A stretch of 64,000 bases of DNA from Accumulibacter sp. (GTDB taxonomy: Bacteria; Pseudomonadota; Gammaproteobacteria; Burkholderiales; Rhodocyclaceae), in NCBI RefSeq assembly GCF_036625195.1, contig NZ_JAZKUG010000001.1, positions 4,154,001 to 4,218,000 of the forward strand, in the 5' to 3' direction. Within the stretch, counting starts at the first letter, position 1; the number at the start of each line of letters is the position of its first letter. The translations under genes were made by a program, and so were the position numbers. Below are positions 50,614 to 61,326 of this stretch, in pieces. Under the pieces are notes generated by a model. That model saw nothing but the letters and a program-made list of their open reading frames with translations, had not been told where the DNA came from and did no database searches.

Positions 50614-50899
50614 GCTCGCCTTCGTCATCGGCTACGACATCAGCGATCCGCGCCGGCTCCTGCGCGTGCATCGCGAGATGTGCAAGCACGCCACGCCGCT
50701 GGAGTACAGCGTATTCCTGCTGGTGGGCAGCGAGCGCGCGCGAAGCTACTGCCTGGACGAGATCCGGGTGCTGATCGATCCCGTCGCCGATGACGTCCGC
50801 TGCTATCCGCTGCCGGCGCGCGGCTTTCAGGGGCGCGTCGGTCGCGCCAGCCTGCCGGACGGAATCGTCTGGACCGGGCTGCCGGCAGCGATCACATGA
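50603..50899 (+). CDS. cas2: Cas2 (second of two)
   Basis: A 98-residue Cas2 protein with AFVIGYDISDPRRLLRVHRE and LEYSVFLLVGSERARSYCLD. It differs strongly from the first Cas2 at 49285. The ATG overlaps the cas1 3' end by 11 bp in another frame. The C-terminus (VGRASLPDGIVWTGLPAAIT) is longer than the minimal fold. Two unlike Cas2 proteins flanking one Cas1 could form a heterodimer, or one may be redundant. Confidence 0.9.
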   Translation: MGSELAFVIGYDISDPRRLLRVHREMCKHATPLEYSVFLLVGSERARSYCLDEIRVLIDPVADDVRCYPLPARGFQGRVGRASLPDGIVWTGLPAAIT

Positions 50900-51158
50900 G
50901 CCATTCCGTCTGCGCGCGTCTGGCGCCGAGGCGCGCCGCCAGCAGCAGGCGAAGACGGCAGTCGATGGCTATCCGATGCGCTGGTAAGAACCGCCGCCGA
51001 TGCGCTATCCTGCCGTGGTTGCTCGATGGCGCGCTTGCGTCGTGTCCGCTGCCGCGCGCCGGCGCAGGGCTTTCCCTGCCCGCCGTGGCGGTGGCGGCGA
51101 TCCGGTCGCGTCGTCGATGAACGGTGCAAGAAGTCTGTGAAGGAGTGGGCCGCTGAGC

Positions 51159-51737
51159 ATGAACGATTTTCCCCTGCCGAAGCACCTGCTGCCGCCCATC
51201 GACGACGGTGCGGCGGCCCATCTCGCGGGCTCGCGGTTGCCCGCGCTGACGCTGACCGCGACCGACGGCACTTCGCTCGACCTTGCCCAAGTGCCCGGGC
51301 GCTGGGTGCTCTACGTCTATCCGATGACCGGTCGGCCGGGCGTCGCGCTGCCCGACGGCTGGGATGCAATCCCCGGCGCGCGCGGCTGCACGCCGCAATC
51401 GTGCGGCTTCCGCGATCACTTCGCCGAGTTGCAGGCGCTCGATACCGGCGTCTTCGGGCTCAGCGCGCAGGACAGCGACTACCAGCGCGAGGCGCGCGAC
51501 CGGCTGCACCTGCCTTTCGAGCTGCTGAGCGACAGCGGGCTGCGCCTGAAGTCGGCGCTGCGGTTGCCAACCTTCCGCGTTGCCGGAACCGAGCTGTACC
51601 GGCGGCTGACGCTGGTGGTCGACGACGGACGCGTCGCCAAGCTCTTCTACCCGGTCTTTCCGCCCGACCGCAATGCCGACGAGGTGCTCGCTTGGCTGCG
51701 GGCGAACCCGCGCCCTTCTCCGACCCTCTCCTCCTGA
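51159..51737 (+). CDS. Peroxiredoxin-like (redoxin) protein
   Basis: A 192-residue AhpC/TSA-type protein. SLDLAQVPGRWVLYVYPMTG is the strand before the active site; the expected Cys loop appears as GARGCTPQSCGFRDHFAELQ (Cys near 78 and 83), as in bacterioferritin comigratory proteins or related redoxins. LTLVVDDGRVAKLFYPVFPP completes the fold. Cytosolic, with no signal peptide. It likely reduces peroxides with thioredoxin. Confidence 0.85.
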   Translation: MNDFPLPKHLLPPIDDGAAAHLAGSRLPALTLTATDGTSLDLAQVPGRWVLYVYPMTGRPGVALPDGWDAIPGARGCTPQSCGFRDHFAELQALDTGVFGLSAQDSDYQREARDRLHLPFELLSDSGLRLKSALRLPTFRVAGTELYRRLTLVVDDGRVAKLFYPVFPPDRNADEVLAWLRANPRPSPTLSS

Positions 51738-51752
51738 CCGGAATCACTGACC

Positions 51753-52385
51753 ATGCTCCTCTACGTCGATGCCCAGTTTGCCTCGCCCTATGCCCTGTCG
51801 GCCTTCGTCGCGCTGCAGGAAAAGGGGCTGTCCTTCACCCTCGAGACCCTCGACCTCGCAGCCGGCGACCAGCAGCGGCCGGATTTCGCCCGCCTGTCGA
51901 TCAGCGGCCGCGTGCCGACGCTGGTCGACGGCGACTTTGCCCTGTCGGAGTCGTCGGCGATCGCCGAGTATGTCGACGAGGTCCATCCCGGGCCGGCGCT
52001 CTATCCGTCGGCGCCGCGCGCCCGCGCCCGCGCGCGGCAGGTGCAGGCGTGGCTGCGCAGCGATTTTCTGCCGCTCCGGCAGGACCGCTCGACCGAGGTG
52101 ATCTTCTACGGCCCGACAGCGCAGCCGCTCTCCGCCGCCGCCGAGCACTCGGCGGCGCGGCTCTTCGCCGGCGCCGGTGAACTGCTGGCGCACGGCGGCG
52201 ACCACCTGTGCGGCGACGACTGGTGCATCGCCGACGTCGACCTGGCATTGATGCTCAACCGCCTGCTGCTCAACGGCGACGCCGTTCCCGACGCCCTCGC
52301 CCGCTACGCGACACGGCAGTGGCAGAGACCCAGCGTGCAGTCGTGGGCGCGCAGGCCGAGGCCGCCCCGCGTGGCGACGGCGTGA
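51753..52385 (+). CDS. yfcF: Glutathione transferase of the YfcF type
   Basis: A 210-residue GST-fold protein. The N-terminal thioredoxin-like domain is LYVDAQFASPYALSAFVALQ, with the Pro-Ser block GRVPTLVDGDFALSESSAIA binding glutathione. The C-terminal all-helical domain has DDWCIADVDLALMLNRLLLN. It lies 15 bp after the redoxin gene on the same strand, suggesting a joint peroxide or glutathione role. Confidence 0.88.
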   Translation: MLLYVDAQFASPYALSAFVALQEKGLSFTLETLDLAAGDQQRPDFARLSISGRVPTLVDGDFALSESSAIAEYVDEVHPGPALYPSAPRARARARQVQAWLRSDFLPLRQDRSTEVIFYGPTAQPLSAAAEHSAARLFAGAGELLAHGGDHLCGDDWCIADVDLALMLNRLLLNGDAVPDALARYATRQWQRPSVQSWARRPRPPRVATA

Positions 52386-52419
52386 ACCATTCGGGACGGC
52401 GCTGCCGCGCCCACACTCG

Positions 52420-52836
52420 TTGCGGGAGACGACACTGAACACCCACATCGTTCCGGCCTACGCCGCACTGCTGGGGCTATTTTTCATCGCCCTGAGCATC
52501 CGCACCCTGCGCCTGCGGCGCCAGCTTCGCATCGCCGTCGGCGATGGCGGCAACCCGGCGATGCTGCGCGCCATGCGCGTGCACGCGAACTTCGCCGAGT
52601 ACGTTCCGCTCGGGCTGATCCTGCTCCATTTCGTCGAGGCGCAGGGGGCGCAGGCGATGCTGCTGCACGGCCTGTGCCTCTGCCTGCTGCTCGGCCGCGT
52701 CGCGCACGCCTTCGGCGTCAGCCAGACGGCCGAGAACTTCAGCTTCCGCGTCACGGGCATGGCGCTGACCTTCACGACGATCTTCTTCTCGTCGGCGTGG
52801 CTGCTGCTCGCCTTCGTTCGCCAGCATCTGGCCTGA
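52420..52836 (+). CDS. MAPEG-family membrane protein
   Basis: A membrane protein of about 133-138 residues with four hydrophobic segments and the MAPEG block MLRAMRVHANFAEYVPLGLI, then RVAHAFGVS. MAPEG proteins include glutathione-dependent membrane enzymes. No ATG fits the start: a TTG at 52420 or a CTG at 52435 (after GGGAG) is used. It follows the YfcF gene, keeping the glutathione theme. Confidence 0.85.
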   Translation: MRETTLNTHIVPAYAALLGLFFIALSIRTLRLRRQLRIAVGDGGNPAMLRAMRVHANFAEYVPLGLILLHFVEAQGAQAMLLHGLCLCLLLGRVAHAFGVSQTAENFSFRVTGMALTFTTIFFSSAWLLLAFVRQHLA

Positions 52837-52850
52837 GAGCGGGCGATGGC

Positions 52851-52880
52851 TTGCAGCCGGGGTTCGTCGCGCGCTATAGT
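52851..52880 (+). promoter_or_regulatory. Sigma-70 promoter of the gcv operon
   Basis: TTGCAG (52851-52856) and TATAGT (52875-52880) are 18 bp apart. The predicted start point falls about 6 bases before the first riboswitch helix. Confidence 0.65.
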
Positions 52881-52892
52881 CTCGCCGCGAAT

Positions 52893-53080
52893 GGGAGAGC
52901 ACGGCACTGCCGTCGCCGAAGGCGCAATCCACCCGGAAACGCTCAGGCAAGAGGACCGTTCGTGCAATGAACTCTGGAGAGCGGCGCCCGCTTCAGCAGG
53001 GCGCCCACCGATGGGGCCAGGACGACCGTAGAGCAGCGTGTCGGCCAGACAATCTCTCAGGTACATGGACAGAGGGGTGG
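52893..53080 (+). ncRNA. Tandem glycine riboswitch upstream of gcvT
   Basis: Two aptamers in a row carry the glycine-riboswitch marks. The first has GGGAGAGC, GCCGAAGG then CGCAA, CTCAGGCA and AGAGGACCG. The second has CTGGAGAGCG, CACCGATGGGGCCA, CTCTCAGG and ATGGACAGAGGGG. They are followed about 70 bp later by gcvT. Binding of two glycines normally turns such operons on. I see no clear intrinsic terminator in the expression platform, so control may act on translation. Confidence 0.88.
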
Positions 53081-53151
53081 ACTCGAATCGGGTTCGCCCC
53101 TTTGCCGTTTCTGGAATCCACTTCAACACCTTCCTGCCAGGGATTGATACG

Positions 53152-54240
53152 ATGCAGAAAACTGTCCTGAATGAGGAGCACCGCCGAAGCGGTGCACGAA
53201 TGGTCGATTTCGCTGGCTGGGAGATGCCGCTCCACTATGGCTCGCAGATCGAGGAACACCATGCCGTGCGCCGCGATGCCGGCATGTTCGACGTCTCGCA
53301 CATGTGCGCCGTCGATGTCACCGGCGACGATGCGCGCGCCTTCCTGCGGCGACTGCTGGCCAACAACGTCGATCGCCTGCAGCTTCCGGGCAAGGCGCTC
53401 TACAGCACGATGCTCAACGAGGCCGGTGGCGTCATCGACGATCTCATCGTCTACCATCTCGCTGCAGAGGACTTCCGCGTCGTCATCAACGCCGCGACCG
53501 CCGCCAACGACCTGCGCTGGATGACGGCCCGCCGCGACGAGTGGGGCCTGGCGGTGACGATCCGCGCGCGCCGGGAAGGCGCGGACGCGCTGGCGATGAT
53601 TGCCGTGCAGGGCCCGCAGGCGAGGCAGAAGGTGTGGCAGGCGCTGCCCGAATGCCAGCCGGCCAGTGCCGCCCTGCAGCCCTTCTTCGCCGCCGCCGTC
53701 GGTGAACTCCTGATCGCCCGCACCGGTTACACCGGCGAGGACGGCTACGAGATCACGCTGCCCGCCGCGCAGGCCGTCGGGCTGTGGCAGCGCCTTGCCG
53801 AGGCGGGCGCGCGGCCCTGTGGTCTCGGTGCGCGCGACACGCTGCGCCTCGAGGCGGGAATGAATCTCTATGGCCAGGACATGGACGAGAGCGTGTCGCC
53901 GCTCGACGCCGGGCTGGCGTGGACCGTCGACCTCGCTGCGCCGCGCGACTTCGTCGGCAAGGCGGCGTTGCTGGCGAAACCGCAGCAGCACCGCTTCCTC
54001 GGCCTGCTGCTCCTCGACCGCGGCGTCCTGCGCGCCCACCAGCGGGTCGACAGCGCGCATGGCCAGGGGGAGATCACCAGCGGCAGCTTCTCGCCGACGC
54101 TGCAGCAGTCGATCGCCCTCGCCCGCCTGCCGCTGCCCGCCGCCGTCGGCGACGTCGTCCAGGTCAGCGTGCGCGACAGGCCGCTGGCGGCGCGTGTCGT
54201 CAAACCCTGCTTCGTCAGGAACGGCAGCATCCTCGTTTGA
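53152..54240 (+). CDS. gcvT: Aminomethyltransferase, glycine cleavage T protein
   Basis: A 362-residue folate enzyme that takes the aminomethyl group from lipoyl-H protein, releasing ammonia and 5,10-methylene-THF. Blocks are MVDFAGWEMPLHYGSQIEEH, DVSHMCAVDVTGDDARAFLR, MLNEAGGVIDDLIVY and RTGYTGEDGYEI, ending in GARDTLRLEAGMNLYGQDMD. The ATG at 53152 precedes QKTVLNEEHR; the open frame continues upstream into the riboswitch. It starts the gcvTHP operon. Confidence 0.95.
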   Translation: MQKTVLNEEHRRSGARMVDFAGWEMPLHYGSQIEEHHAVRRDAGMFDVSHMCAVDVTGDDARAFLRRLLANNVDRLQLPGKALYSTMLNEAGGVIDDLIVYHLAAEDFRVVINAATAANDLRWMTARRDEWGLAVTIRARREGADALAMIAVQGPQARQKVWQALPECQPASAALQPFFAAAVGELLIARTGYTGEDGYEITLPAAQAVGLWQRLAEAGARPCGLGARDTLRLEAGMNLYGQDMDESVSPLDAGLAWTVDLAAPRDFVGKAALLAKPQQHRFLGLLLLDRGVLRAHQRVDSAHGQGEITSGSFSPTLQQSIALARLPLPAAVGDVVQVSVRDRPLAARVVKPCFVRNGSILV

Positions 54241-54288
54241 TCCCGACCTGACCCACACCAGCCCTGCTTCCACTCATCAGGAGAGACC

Positions 54289-54672
54289 GTGAACATCCCG
54301 ACCGACCTCAAATACACCCGCAGCCACGAATGGGTCCGCATCGAAGCCGACGGAGCGATCAGCGTCGGCATCACCGATCATGCGCAGGAATTGCTCGGCG
54401 ACCTCGTCTTCATCGAATTGCCCGAGCCGGGACGCGAGTTGGCCGCCGGGCAGGAAGCGGCCGTCGTCGAATCGGTCAAGGCGGCGGCCGACGTCTATTC
54501 GCCGCTGTCGGGAAGCGTCATCGAGAACAACGCGGTGCTCGCCGATTCGCCCGAGCTGGTCAACCAGGACGCCTACGCGGCCTGGCTGTTCAGGATTCGT
54601 CCGGCGAGCGTCGCCGAGCTGGATGGCCTGCTCGACGCGGCCGCGTACCAAGAGATCGTTGCCGCCGCCTAG
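54289..54672 (+). CDS. gcvH: Glycine cleavage H protein
   Basis: A 127-residue lipoyl carrier. SHEWVRIEADGAISVGITDH starts the fold and Lys64 in VVESVKAAADVYSP is the lipoylation site. It shuttles the aminomethyl group between GcvP and GcvT. It is 48 bp after gcvT and 27 bp before gcvP, with GGAGAGA before the ATG. Confidence 0.97.
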   Translation: MNIPTDLKYTRSHEWVRIEADGAISVGITDHAQELLGDLVFIELPEPGRELAAGQEAAVVESVKAAADVYSPLSGSVIENNAVLADSPELVNQDAYAAWLFRIRPASVAELDGLLDAAAYQEIVAAA

Positions 54673-54699
54673 TCGCCGCGCGAACCACCGGAAGACACC

Positions 54700-57632
<2,933 letters not shown>

Positions 57633-57636
<4 letters not shown>

Positions 57637-58115
57637 GCACAAGCATCCACGAGTTCAGCGCCGAGCTCCTCGGCGGCGGCACGCAGCCGCTGGCCGACTA
57701 CGCCGGCAAGGTCCTGCTGATCGTCAACACCGCCAGCCAGTGCGGCTTCACGCCGCAGTACGCCGGCCTCGAGGCGCTTTACCAGCGCTATCGCGAGCGC
57801 GGCCTGGTCGTTCTCGGTTTTCCCTGCAACCAGTTCGGCGCGCAGGAGCCGGGCGATGCCAGCGAGATCGCCAGTTTCTGCCAGAAGAACTACGGCGTCA
57901 GCTTCCCGATGTTCGCCCGCATCGAGGTCAATGGCGACAACGCGCACCCGCTCTACCAGCATCTGAAGAAGGCCGCGCCGGGCCTGCTCGGCAGCGAGGC
58001 GATCAAGTGGAACTTCACCAAGTTCCTCGTCGATCGCGCGGGCGACGTCGTGCAGCGCTACGCCCCGGCAACCGCCCCGGACAGCATCGCCGACGACATC
58101 GAGAAACTGCTGTGA
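57633..58115 (+). CDS. Glutathione peroxidase family protein
   Basis: A 160-residue peroxidase. The active site Cys37 is in VNTASQCGFTPQYAGLEAL (Cys instead of selenocysteine). VVLGFPCNQFGAQEPGDASE holds the Gln and IKWNFTKFLVDRAGDVVQRY the Trp-Asn of the catalytic tetrad. It is coupled to gcvP by an ATGA overlap, an unusual tie of peroxide defence to glycine catabolism. It may use thioredoxin in place of glutathione. Confidence 0.93.
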
Positions 58116-58196
58116 GCAACCACCGTCGGCAGACCGGCGACGACGGCAGGCGGCAGCCGCCGGCGTGCGCACGGCTGCCGGGCGACGACGAAACGC

Positions 58197-58823
58197 ATGC
58201 ACCGCGCTGAGTCGACGCCCGGATCGGCGCCGCTGCGGACTCCCGACCTCAGTGCCATGCTGCGCTGGCCGAACGTGCCGGCGTGCTACGGCTGGCTGGG
58301 ACTCGATCGCCGCGGTCGCTGGCGCCTGCGCGGCGAAACGCTCACCCATGCCGGCCTCGTCGCCTTCCTCAACCGGCAGTACGGATGCGACCGGCAGGGC
58401 AACCATTTCGTCCAGAACGGTCCGCAGCGCGTCTACGTCGAGCTCGAGTACACCCCCTGGGTGGTGCGCCTGGGCGCCACCGGGCAGCTCGAGACGCACA
58501 TCGGGACGCCGGTCGACGAGATTCGCGGCGCCGCCATCGACGAACAGGGCAACCTGCTGCTCGAGATCCCCGAGGGCGTTGCGCTGCTCTGCGACCACGA
58601 CCTCGCTGCGCTGCACGGCTGCCTCCAGCTGGCGGACGGGATGCCGGCCGACGACGCCAGCGTGCTCGCCGCCATGTGCGCCGGCGACGGCGAGGCCAGC
58701 GCGCTGACGCTCTGCTGGCGCGGCCAACGGCTGCCGGTGCGTTCGCTCCGCCGGGCCGACGTCGCGCGACACTATGGCTTCGTCGCCATACCACGAGCAG
58801 GCGACGTGGAGGAAGGGCGTTGA
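58197..58823 (+). CDS. Conserved protein of unknown function
   Basis: A 208-residue protein I cannot assign to a function. Readable blocks are MLRWPNVPACYGWLGLDRRG, FLNRQYGCDRQGNHFVQNGP and VYVELEYTPWVVRLG. It has no signal peptide or membrane segment. Similar proteins in betaproteobacteria lie next to DUF455 genes. Its stop overlaps the next gene (TTGA), so the pair is coupled. Confidence 0.75.
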   Translation: MHRAESTPGSAPLRTPDLSAMLRWPNVPACYGWLGLDRRGRWRLRGETLTHAGLVAFLNRQYGCDRQGNHFVQNGPQRVYVELEYTPWVVRLGATGQLETHIGTPVDEIRGAAIDEQGNLLLEIPEGVALLCDHDLAALHGCLQLADGMPADDASVLAAMCAGDGEASALTLCWRGQRLPVRSLRRADVARHYGFVAIPRAGDVEEGR

Positions 58824-59611
58824 ACCCGCGGCAACTCGCCCTCGACGCCCTGCTGCTCGGCGACCCGGTGCTGAAATGCGCCGCCGTCGACGCCATGCCG
58901 CTGCCTGCCGGCGAGCGGACGCCGGCCGACCCGGACAGCAGCCGGCTGGCGCACGAAAGCCTGCCCGGCCGCTGCGCGCGGCCATTGCTGGTCGCGCCGG
59001 CGCAACTGGCGCAACGACCGGTCAGCACGCTCGCGGGACGCGCCGCGCTGTTCCACTCGCTGGCGCATATCGAGCTCAACGCCGTCAATCTGGCGCTCGA
59101 CGCCGTCTGGCGCTTCGCCGGCATGCCGGGCGACTTCTACCGCGACTGGATCGGCGTCGCGCGTGAGGAGTCGCAACACTTCCAGTTGCTGCACCAGCAC
59201 CTGCGGGCGATGGGCTACGCTTACGGCGACTTCCCGGCACACGACGGGCTCTGGGAAATGGCCGAGAAAACCCGTGACGACCTGCTGGCACGACTCGCGC
59301 TCGTGCCGCGCGTCCTCGAAGCGCGCGGCCTCGACGCCGCGCCGCTGATCCGCGACAAGCTGCGGCATGCCGGCGACGAGCACGGTGCGGCACTGCTCGA
59401 GATCATCCTGCGTGACGAGGTGGCGCATGTGCGCATCGGCAACCGCTGGTACCACTGGCTTTGCGAACGGCGCGGCCTCGACCCGCTGGCCTGCCAGGCG
59501 GAACTGGCCCGACGCCATCGCGCACCGCGCCCGCGTGGCCCGTTCAACCTCGCCGCGCGCCGCGCCGCCGGCTTCGACGAGCAGGAACTGGCGGCGCTGC
59601 AGGCTGGATGA
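58820..59611 (+). CDS. DUF455 ferritin-like protein
   Basis: A 263-residue helical protein of the DUF455 family. FHSLAHIELNAVNLALDAVW, VAREESQHFQLLHQHLRAMG and EIILRDEVAHVRIGNRWYHW supply Glu and His residues in the spacing of a ferritin-like di-metal site. Its reaction is unknown. The start is a TTG at 58820, overlapping the upstream stop and following GGAAGGG. It forms a two-gene unit with the upstream gene. Confidence 0.85.
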   Translation: MNPRQLALDALLLGDPVLKCAAVDAMPLPAGERTPADPDSSRLAHESLPGRCARPLLVAPAQLAQRPVSTLAGRAALFHSLAHIELNAVNLALDAVWRFAGMPGDFYRDWIGVAREESQHFQLLHQHLRAMGYAYGDFPAHDGLWEMAEKTRDDLLARLALVPRVLEARGLDAAPLIRDKLRHAGDEHGAALLEIILRDEVAHVRIGNRWYHWLCERRGLDPLACQAELARRHRAPRPRGPFNLAARRAAGFDEQELAALQAG

Positions 59612-59726
59612 GGGCAAGCGGGCGCAGCGGCCAGCGCGGCTGACCGGATGAAGCGGCCGTCCGCGACGGCCCATGTCAATCACTTACCGGCGGCACCGTC
59701 CGGGCTTTACTGGAGCGAGTCTCACC

Positions 59727-59999
59727 ATGCGCTATCAGGTTTTCATGGAAGAAGAGGAAGGAGCCGACGGGTCCGGGGATCTCGCCAGCTTCGACACACT
59801 CGAGGGGGTGTGGGAATTCATCGGCAAGCATCTGCCGACTGGCGTCTACAGCGATCGCCGCCTGGTCTGGGTGAAGGACCGCGAGGCGAACGGCGAGGTG
59901 TCCTTCTCGGTCACGTCCAGTCTATGGACCGAGCATTGCGAAACGCCGCTCGCCTTCGCGCGCTGCTTCAAGATGTTCCTCGATTTCAGGCATCCCTAG
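59727..59999 (+). CDS. Small acidic hypothetical protein
   Basis: A 90-residue protein starting MRYQVFMEEEEGADGSGDLA, with LEGVWEFIGKHLPTG and SLWTEHCETPLAFARCF. No family is recognised. It has an acidic N-terminus and no export signal. The ATG at 59727 is chosen over one 18 codons upstream because the upstream part looks non-coding. It stands alone between the DUF455 pair and the MFS gene. Confidence 0.55.
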   Translation: MRYQVFMEEEEGADGSGDLASFDTLEGVWEFIGKHLPTGVYSDRRLVWVKDREANGEVSFSVTSSLWTEHCETPLAFARCFKMFLDFRHP

Positions 60000-60039
60000 C
60001 AGTGCGTGCAGCAGGCTGCAGGCGCCACCGCCGGCCGCC

Positions 60040-61230
60040 ATGCTAGCGACGCCGCGCCCGTCCGCCGGCCTGGCGCTGCTGCTGACGACCCTGGTCGCCC
60101 TCGGCCCGCTATCGACGGATCTCTACCTGCCGGCGCTGCCGACTCTCGCCCGGGTCTTCGCCAGCGACGCCGCCGCGGTGCAACTGACGCTGTCGGTCTT
60201 TCTCGCCGGCTTCGCCTGTGGTCAGATCGTCTACGGCCCGCTGTCCGACCGCTTCGGACGCCGCCCGGCGCTGCTCGGCGGTCTGGCGCTCTACTGTCTC
60301 GGCTCGCTCGGCTGCGTCTTCGCCCCCGACATCGCGACACTGATCGGCGCCCGCTTCGTGCAGGCGCTCGGTGCCTGCGCCGGCCCGGTGATCGGGCGCG
60401 CGATCGTGCGCGACATCTGGGGAGCCAGCGAGTCGGCACGGATCATCGCCTACATGGGCAGCGCCATGGCCCTCGCGCCCCTGATCGGACCGACGCTTGG
60501 CGGCTTCCTCACCATCCTCTTCGGCTGGCAGTCGAATTTCGTGCTCCTGCTGCTGATCGCCGTGATGCAGCTTCTGGCCGTCGCGCGCGCCCTCGGCGAG
60601 AGCAACCTGCGGCGTGACCCGGACGCCACCAGGCCGCGCCGGATGCTCGCCAACTTCGCCCAACTGCTGGCCAACCGGGCCTACCTCGGCTACCTGCTCA
60701 CCTTTTCCTTCTCCTACAGCGCACTCTTCGCCTTCATCTCGGGATCGTCCTTCGTCCTCGCCGAGCGGCACGGGCTGACGCCGCAGGTCTACGGCATCTG
60801 CTTCGGCAGCGTCGTCGCCGGCTACCTGCTCGGCTCGCTGATCTCCGGGCGACTGGTACGGCGCCTCGGCAGCGACCGGCTGCTCCTGATCGGCGCCTGC
60901 ATCGGTGCCATCGCCGGCCTCGCCATGGCCCTGCTCGAGTACGCCGGCGTCCGCACGCTCGCCGCCATCCTCGTGCCGATGTTCTTCTGCACCATGGGAA
61001 CCGGCCTCGTCATGCCGAACGCGATCGCGCGCGCACTCGCCCCCTATCCGGCGATGGCGGGCGCGGCGTCGGCGCTCATGGGCTTCGTCCAGATGAGCGT
61101 GGCGGCACTGGTCGGCATCGCCGTCGGCCACGGGCTCGCGGGCGGCGGCGCGGCACTGGCGACAGCGGTCGCCATCTGCACCCTGCTCGCGCCCGTTTCA
61201 TGGTTGCTGCTGCTGCGCCGTGGCCGCTGA
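60040..61230 (+). CDS. MFS multidrug exporter, Bcr/CflA type
   Basis: A 396-residue inner-membrane protein with 12 hydrophobic segments. It carries DLYLPALPTLARVFASDAAA, the MFS motif A YGPLSDRFGRRPALLGG and motif C region GACAGPVIGRAIVRDIWG, typical of Bcr/CflA drug-proton antiporters. It ends just before an IS66-end relic. Confidence 0.92.
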   Translation: MLATPRPSAGLALLLTTLVALGPLSTDLYLPALPTLARVFASDAAAVQLTLSVFLAGFACGQIVYGPLSDRFGRRPALLGGLALYCLGSLGCVFAPDIATLIGARFVQALGACAGPVIGRAIVRDIWGASESARIIAYMGSAMALAPLIGPTLGGFLTILFGWQSNFVLLLLIAVMQLLAVARALGESNLRRDPDATRPRRMLANFAQLLANRAYLGYLLTFSFSYSALFAFISGSSFVLAERHGLTPQVYGICFGSVVAGYLLGSLISGRLVRRLGSDRLLLIGACIGAIAGLAMALLEYAGVRTLAAILVPMFFCTMGTGLVMPNAIARALAPYPAMAGAASALMGFVQMSVAALVGIAVGHGLAGGGAALATAVAICTLLAPVSWLLLLRRGR

Positions 61231-61232
61231 CG

Positions 61233-61279
61233 CTGCGGCGTTCGCCCCACCCGGGAAGCCTGCCGGTGCACCGGAGAGC
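61233..61279. repeat. Relic of an IS66-family element end
   Basis: About 47 bp match the left end of the complete IS66 (28392-28438) at about 85%: CTGCGGCGTTCGCCCC and GCCTGCCGGTGCA are exact. The outermost GTAACCGGTAAC is missing. It falls directly after the MFS stop and marks an old insertion or a decayed end. Confidence 0.7.
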
Positions 61280-61326
61280 AGGACGGATGTGAACGAGCCA
61301 TCAGAACCTGGGCAGCGCTTTCCACC

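Noticed and set aside
50900..51158. A gene or RNA between cas2 and the redoxin gene
   Set aside because: Only short frames with no similarity; nothing can be supported in these 259 bp.
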